Below are positions 29,703-33,515 of a stretch of DNA of 33,515 nucleotides, one piece after another. Under the pieces are notes generated by a model that worked only from the letters and a program-made list of their open reading frames with translations, did not search any database and had not been told where the DNA came from. The DNA is from Actinomycetota bacterium. GTDB lineage: Bacteria > Actinomycetota > Thermoleophilia > Gaiellales > Gaiellaceae. The stretch is taken from the NCBI GenBank assembly GCA_005884575.1, contig VAWW01000029.1:15689-49203 (forward strand), read 5' to 3'. Every line of letters begins with the position of its first letter. The first letter of the stretch is position 1. Made by a program: the position numbers and the translations under genes.

Positions 29703-30599
29703 CTACGGGCGCCAGCTCGGGCAGCAGGCGTCTCCCTCGAGCTCGTGCGTCAGCCGGCGCTGGTGCCGGCCGCTCGCGTCCATCAGCAGCACCTCGCTCC
29801 AGCCGAAGCGCCCACTGTCGAAGGCGATCGTGCGGCCGTCGGGCGAGATCGCCGGGTCGCCGTCGCGGATGCGGTTGGCAGTGAGCCGCCGGTAGCTCCC
29901 GCCGTCCGCGTTCATTCGGCCGATTTCGTAGGTCGGGTTGCGGCTTGTCTGGCCCGGCGCTGAGGTGAAGGGCTCGTTGGTGATGAAAGCGAGCCCACTG
30001 CCGTCGGGCGACCAGGCGGGCGCCCAGGAGCGGCCGTTGCGCGTCGGGAACTCGCGGCGATCGCGGCCGTCGGCGTCTGCGGTCACGAGTCGGCCGTCGA
30101 GCTGGAAGGTGAGCCGCCCGCCGGGCGAGAAGCGCGGCCCCCAACCCGTGGTCACGCGCCGCAGCGGGCCGCCGACGGCCGGCATGGCGTAGATCGTCCA
30201 CTCGTTGCCGCCGTCGCGGTCGCTGTTGAACACGATCGTCGAGCCGTCGGGCGACCAGCTCGGGAACCAGTCGGTGTTGACGTCCTGCTCGGCGCTCTCG
30301 GTCAACCGCGTACGGCGGCCGCTGCCGGCATCGATCACGACTACGTCGCCGGCGCCGTCGGCGTCAGTCCAGAGCACGACGCGGTCGCCCTGCGGCGACC
30401 ACTCCGGGTTCTGGTCGCGCGGCTCGGTGCCTCGCAGCAGCCGGTCACCGCTGCCGTCGACGGCGACAATGTGGATCCCGTCCGGTGCCTCGTAGGCGAG
30501 CAGCTGCGTGCGCAAGGCGACCGGCGCGGGCGAGGCGGCGAAGGCCGCTACCACCGCGGCGGCGACGACCGCGAGCGCGACGACGCGCATTGCACCCAT
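29703..30599 (-). CDS. Secreted TolB-like beta-propeller protein
   Basis: A 298-residue exported protein. MGAMRVVALAVVAAAVVAAF is a signal peptide or membrane anchor. The rest is a beta-propeller of TolB/PD40 type: repeated units with the WSPDG-type turn, seen at NPEWSPQGDRVVLWTD, PSWSPDGSTIVFNSDRDGG, PRFSPGGRLTFQL, PAWSPDGSGLAFITNE and PAISPDGRTIAFDSG, ending CCPSWRP with adjacent Cys. Such proteins bind other proteins or sugars. ATG 30599 or 30590 could be used; neither has a strong ribosome binding site. A strong terminator follows. It cuts into the remnant of a methyltransferase gene upstream. Confidence 0.85.
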   Translation of the reverse strand: MGAMRVVALAVVAAAVVAAFAASPAPVALRTQLLAYEAPDGIHIVAVDGSGDRLLRGTEPRDQNPEWSPQGDRVVLWTDADGAGDVVVIDAGSGRRTRLTESAEQDVNTDWFPSWSPDGSTIVFNSDRDGGNEWTIYAMPAVGGPLRRVTTGWGPRFSPGGRLTFQLDGRLVTADADGRDRREFPTRNGRSWAPAWSPDGSGLAFITNEPFTSAPGQTSRNPTYEIGRMNADGGSYRRLTANRIRDGDPAISPDGRTIAFDSGRFGWSEVLLMDASGRHQRRLTHELEGDACCPSWRP

Positions 30600-30639
30600 C
30601 GTCGCACGCTCGCGACGCGCCCGCTACCGATCCCTCGGC

Positions 30640-30945
30640 GTAGACCGACAGCACCGCATCGAAGCTGCCGTCCGGAAACGGAATCGCCTCCGGCGTCCCC
30701 TTCCAGCAGCTCAACCGAGGCGCCTTCGGCCTCGACTTGGCGGCGGCCGCGCGCGAGCAACGCCGGGACATGGTCGATGCCCACAACGTCGCAGCCGCAC
30801 CGCGCCACGGCGATCGCCGCGTTGCTACTGCCACAGGCGACGTCGAGAACGCGCCAGCCTGGCTGGAGGTCGACAGCCTCGCAGAGCGTCTCGGCGACCG
30901 CTGGATCAGCATCGCGACGGCGTGAAAGTCGCCGCTCGCCCACAT
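30640..30945 (-). pseudogene. Truncated, frameshifted SAM methyltransferase gene
   Basis: Minus-strand frames together read MWASGDFHAVA, then DPAVAETLCEAVDLQPGWRV, LDVACGSSNAAIAVARCGCD (the SAM-binding motif I, here LDVACGSSNAA), VVGIDHVPALLARGRRQVEA, ELLEGDA and, in the first frame again, EAIPFPDGSFDAVLSVYAEG. This is the first half of a class I methyltransferase of the UbiE/MenG kind with two frameshifts (near 30915 and 30690). It stops short where the propeller gene begins; the second half is missing. Confidence 0.72.
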
Positions 30946-31166
30946 ATTTTGTTGCCGCTGCTTGACCGGTGCGAGATCAAGACGGTGTTCTCAGCCATCA
31001 TCATCTCGTTCGTCTCCTTCGCTAGGTTTCGTCGTCTGGAGCTCGCAGTTGTCGCCGAGCCGAACCGGATCGACGTTACGCGCGCCGGGGCCGCCCGTCA
31101 TCGGGATGGCTGCCCATCTTCGGCGACGCGTCTATCTAACTAAGTAACACCAGCGTCACCCGCGGT
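30946..31166. other. Non-coding gap
   Basis: Base composition here is less GC-rich (for example ATATTTTGTTG near 30953) and no protein-like frame is visible. It separates two decayed genes transcribed on the minus strand. Confidence 0.4.
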
Positions 31167-32270
31167 TCATTGGAACGCTCCGCCGATCAGGATCTGTTGG
31201 GAGCTGCTGATGTCCGGCAGTGCGCTGTAGACGCGGACCGCGTCGCGCGAGACCCGAAGCGACCCATGTTGTAGGTCGCCATCGTTCCGGATCCCCCGCG
31301 AAGCGTGATCGTTCCCACGGCGCCGAAGCGAGCGTCACCCAGAGCTGCGTGCCCTCCGGGAGGTTCACATCCTTGACCTGAGCGGACAGGAGGCTGTAGC
31401 CGCCGCAGCCGCTGAACCGCGTTTCGTCAGCGGCGGCCTGACCGCTCGGCGTCGGCCGTTGAACGCGGCGCCGGTCAAGGACTCCTTCAGGACCCGTCCG
31501 GTCTGGCAGCCAGGCGGGGTCGGCGGCGGCGCGTCGGTGGCGGTGAGCGAGAACGTGCCCGTCGCCGTTGCTCCGGTCGCATCGGTGACGGTCACCGTGA
31601 ACGTGGAGGCGCCCTTGACGCTCGGCGCGCCTAGGAGGCCCGACGATCGCAGTGTCAACCCCGCCGGAACCTGGCCCGACCACGTGTACGGCGCCGTGCC
31701 GCCGCTCGCGAGGAAGCTCGTCGAGAAGAAATTGTTGACGAACACGTTGTGGCCCGCACCGATGTCGCAGACGCCGTTCGCGCACGTGAAGAAGCGGTTG
31801 TCGATCGCAAGCGCTGCGTTCTGACCCGTGCCGGTCGCACTGATCGGCACGGTCTGCGGGCTGCCGGCGGCGTTGTCGGTGAGGATGAACGTCGCCGACC
31901 GTGCGCCGGACGCCGTCGCCGAGAACGCGATCGACACGCTGCAGCTCGTCCCGGCGGCGAGCGTCAGGCCGGAGCAGCCGTCGCTCACTTGCGTGAAGTC
32001 GAGCGGGTTCGCCCCGCGCGTCGCCGCGCTGTTGATGAACAACGGCACGTTGCCGGTGTTGGCGACCGTGATCGACTGCGGCGGCCTCGTCGTGCCGATT
32101 GTCTGGGCGGCGAAGGTCAGCGACGTCGGCGTGAACGTGACCGCGGGTGCCGCGGCCGGCGGGGGTGGAGTTCCACCGCGTCCGCCGCCCCCACCGTCGT
32201 CGCCCGACGCGGCGGCAGGCACTGCCAGGCCGGCAAGCGCTGCGAATACGAGAAACCCCTTCGAACGTGC
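31167..32270 (-). pseudogene. Secreted choice-of-anchor D/Ig-like protein gene with frameshifts
   Basis: The largest frame (about 31365-32260) encodes a signal-like segment (GFLVFAALAGLAVPAAA), a Gly/Pro-rich linker, an ASPM/SPD-2/Hydin-like choice-of-anchor D domain (FTPTSLTFAAQTIGTTRPPQ, ITVANTGNVPLFINSAAT, SCSVSIAFSATASGARSATF) and an Ig-like putative domain (APYTWSGQVPAGLTLRSSGL). It lacks a start in frame; ATG 32271 lies in another frame (MLAIRHVRR), joined across a GGGG run. Toward the 3' end it shifts to LPEGTQLWVTLASAP and then to a frame ending AVRVYSALPDISSSQQILIG and a TGA at 31167-31169. At least three frame changes are needed for one product, so it is probably decayed, or the sequence has errors here. 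Confidence 0.65.
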
Positions 32271-32314
32271 CGGATAGCGAGCATCGCGCCCCTCTTCGGT
32301 GAGCTTTCGGAGCT

Positions 32315-32929
32315 TTACGAGTTCCGGGACGGACCGGTTTCCGGCTTTCGAGCCGAAGCTCGAGACGCGAAGTAGCGCTCCACTGTGTCAAGCGGCTCGG
32401 TGCTGCGTCGTGCGCGGGCGAGAATTAGGGCGCCCTCGAGTGCAGTCAGTAGGAGCGTCGACTGCTCGTCCGCTACCGCCGGCGGATCTCCAAACTTGAC
32501 GTAGACGTCGGCGACTGAGGCTTGCCACCGGGCGAGCAGCTCGCTGACGTGGACGCGGAGGTAGTCGTTGTCGGCGGCGTCGACGACGGTTGCAGCCAGT
32601 GGACAGCCCAAGGCGAAATCGTGATCGACGAGCAGCCGCCGCCACGGTGCGACGATCGCGCCGATCGCGTCAGCGAAGGTCTCGACTTCGGTGAGCGCCC
32701 GGTCGACTTCGTCGAAGAGCTCGGCGAGGGCGACATCGATCGCTTCGGTCATGAGTTGTGTCTTGCCGCCCGGGAAGTAGCGGCCGAGCGAGCCGCGCGG
32801 CCCGCCGGAGTGGGTGACGATCTCCCGGAGCCCGACGCCGTGGATGCCGCGCTCGCGCATGAGCGTTGCGGCGCTGCGCACCATGCGCGCACGGGCTGGT
32901 GATCGCCGCCTTTCGTTCTTTGCCTGCAC
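32315..32929 (-). CDS. TetR-family regulator divergent from SDR gene
   Basis: A 204-residue TetR protein. The DNA-binding part (about 8-60) reads RARMVRSAATLMRERGIHGV, GLREIVTHSGGPRGSLGRYF, where SLGRYFPGG is the recognition helix region. The C-terminal part includes GCPLAATVVDAADND, typical of the TetR_C group regulating oxidoreductase genes (LmrA/YxaF-like). GTG 32929 is 8 bases after TACGAT on the minus strand, a -10-like element, and has no ribosome binding site, suggesting a leaderless message. Two palindromes lie in the gap to the divergent SDR gene. Confidence 0.88.
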   Translation of the reverse strand: MQAKNERRRSPARARMVRSAATLMRERGIHGVGLREIVTHSGGPRGSLGRYFPGGKTQLMTEAIDVALAELFDEVDRALTEVETFADAIGAIVAPWRRLLVDHDFALGCPLAATVVDAADNDYLRVHVSELLARWQASVADVYVKFGDPPAVADEQSTLLLTALEGALILARARRSTEPLDTVERYFASRASARKPETGPSRNS

Positions 32930-32949
32930 GGCGCCATCGTAGCGCTTGC

Positions 32950-32965
32950 GATGACGACCGTCATC
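32950..32965. promoter_or_regulatory. Palindromic operator 1
   Basis: GATGAC-GACC-GTCATC: perfect 6-bp arms with a 4-base spacer, repeated at 32989-33004. It lies just upstream of the -10-like element of the TetR gene on the minus strand and near the -35 region of the SDR gene. Confidence 0.65.
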
Positions 32966-32988
32966 GCATCTGCTACGGTAGTGCAACC

Positions 32989-33004
32989 GATGACGACTGT
33001 CATC
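32989..33004. promoter_or_regulatory. Palindromic operator 2
   Basis: GATGAC-GACT-GTCATC, same arms as at 32950-32965 with centres 39 bp apart. A possible SDR -10 (TACGGT, 32974-32979) lies between the two sites, so binding should block that promoter. Confidence 0.65.
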
Positions 33005-33026
33005 GCCTCCCCCCGAAGGAGCGGCA

Positions 33027-33515
33027 ATGTCGACCATGAGTCGAAACAACCTCGCAGGACAACGGGCGCTGGTGACGGGCGCAACGTCCGGCATCGGTCG
33101 CGCGGTCGCGCTCCAGCTGGCCCGGGACGGAGCAGAGGTCCTGGTTCACGGCCGCGACGCCGCGCGCGGCGCGGAGACGGTCGAGGAAATCACTGCCGCC
33201 GGCGGCAAGGCCAGCTTTGTCGCTGCCGACCTCGGCGACGCCGCCGATGTGCAGCGCCTGGCAAGGGAGGTAGGCGACGTCGACATCCTGGTCAACAACG
33301 CCGGGATCGCGCTCTTCGGTCCGACCGCAGAGTTCGACGTCTCCGCGTTCGACAAGATGTTCGCCAGCAACGTTCGAGCGCCGTTCTTCCTTGTCGCGGC
33401 GTTCGCTCCGGGAATGGCTGCGAGGGGCCACGGCAGCATCGTCAGCGTCAGCAGCATGGCTGGCGGCGTCGGGCTCGTGGGCGGCGCGGCCTACGGCGCG
33501 ACGAAGGCGTCGCTC
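33027..33515 (+). CDS. Short-chain dehydrogenase, 3' end beyond window
   Basis: At least 163 residues of an SDR oxidoreductase are present and the frame runs off the window. The cofactor motif is TGATSGIG (about residues 18-25), followed by VHGRDAARG suited to NADP, AADLGDAADV, the structural motif NNAGI, and VSVSSMAG with the catalytic Ser; the Tyr and Lys are in YGATK. ATG 33027 has GAAGGAG 5 bases upstream. The divergent TetR gene probably represses it through the two palindromes. Substrate is unknown. Confidence 0.92.
   Translation, partial: MSTMSRNNLAGQRALVTGATSGIGRAVALQLARDGAEVLVHGRDAARGAETVEEITAAGGKASFVAADLGDAADVQRLAREVGDVDILVNNAGIALFGPTAEFDVSAFDKMFASNVRAPFFLVAAFAPGMAARGHGSIVSVSSMAGGVGLVGGAAYGATKASL

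Noticed and set aside
30962..31147. Short plus-strand frame in the gap before the decayed Ig-like gene
   Set aside because: No protein-like pattern and no ribosome binding site.
1..33515. Search for insertion sequences, integrases or phage genes to explain the decayed genes
   Set aside because: No transposase, integrase or terminal inverted repeats with target duplications were recognised.

Overview
The window is GC-rich DNA with dense, often overlapping genes, GTG starts, an RsbRST stressosome operon, a gas-vesicle cluster of the actinobacterial type (gvpO, gvpG, gvpK, two gvpF/L genes), a class F-like sortase, CsbD and DUF4389. This points to an actinobacterium, perhaps of the Thermoleophilia (Gaiella/Solirubrobacter-like), but no rRNA or other phylogenetic marker is present, so the class-level guess is inference. 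I see no tRNA, rRNA, CRISPR array or insertion sequence.

Layout. 1-1881: two unknown genes (one cut by the window edge) and a DUF4389 membrane protein. 2229-3941: a secreted protein with a sortase C-terminus. 4038-7362: a small membrane protein, an OmpR/PhoB regulator and a histidine kinase in one operon, plus a secreted two-repeat protein; matching 11-bp-period tandem boxes lie upstream of both transcription units. 7592-15359: a patchy region with two divergent DUF899 genes, cytochrome bd (cydA intact, cydB frameshifted), a cupin, and several broken genes (nucleotidyltransferase, ECF sigma factor, PepSY-like protein, VOC fragment). 15439-20236: one long minus-strand operon: small membrane proteins, a protein with Rho_N/SAP-like repeats, an NTF2-like protein, then gvpA, gvpF/L, gvpG, gvpO, gvpJ, gvpF/L and a gvpA-type/gvpK fusion, nearly all overlapping by 4-14 bases. 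20593-20990: a small membrane protein and CsbD. 21081-25291: the most interesting locus, with four homologous 64-78 aa peptides in tandem, an M50 zinc metalloprotease with a PqqD/RRE-like N-terminus, and two secreted Cys-containing proteins, divergent from a TetR regulator with paired operator-like palindromes. 26022-29203: stressosome genes rsbR, rsbS, rsbT, an rsbX-like phosphatase and an RsbU-N/GAF protein. 29249-32270: a TolB-like propeller gene among decayed SDR, methyltransferase and Ig-like secreted-protein genes. 32315-33515: a TetR regulator divergent from a short-chain dehydrogenase, with two identical-arm palindromes between them.

How the parts may work together. The stressosome should release an alternative (SigB-type) sigma pathway. 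A sequence resembling a SigB-type promoter (GGATTG-N14-GGGTAA) lies just upstream of the gas-vesicle operon, and CsbD, a general-stress protein family, is next to it, so buoyancy and stress response may be linked here. The peptide/M50 locus has the layout of a ribosomally synthesised peptide system: several strongly translated precursors with a shared LPDR motif, an attenuator-like hairpin, then one membrane protease carrying a possible leader-recognition domain. No tailoring enzyme is visible, so the product and function are unknown.

The broken genes are concentrated in the accessory blocks, while the gvp, two-component, peptide and stressosome operons read cleanly. That favours real decay over uniform sequencing error, although single-base indels (for example in cydB) should be checked against reads.
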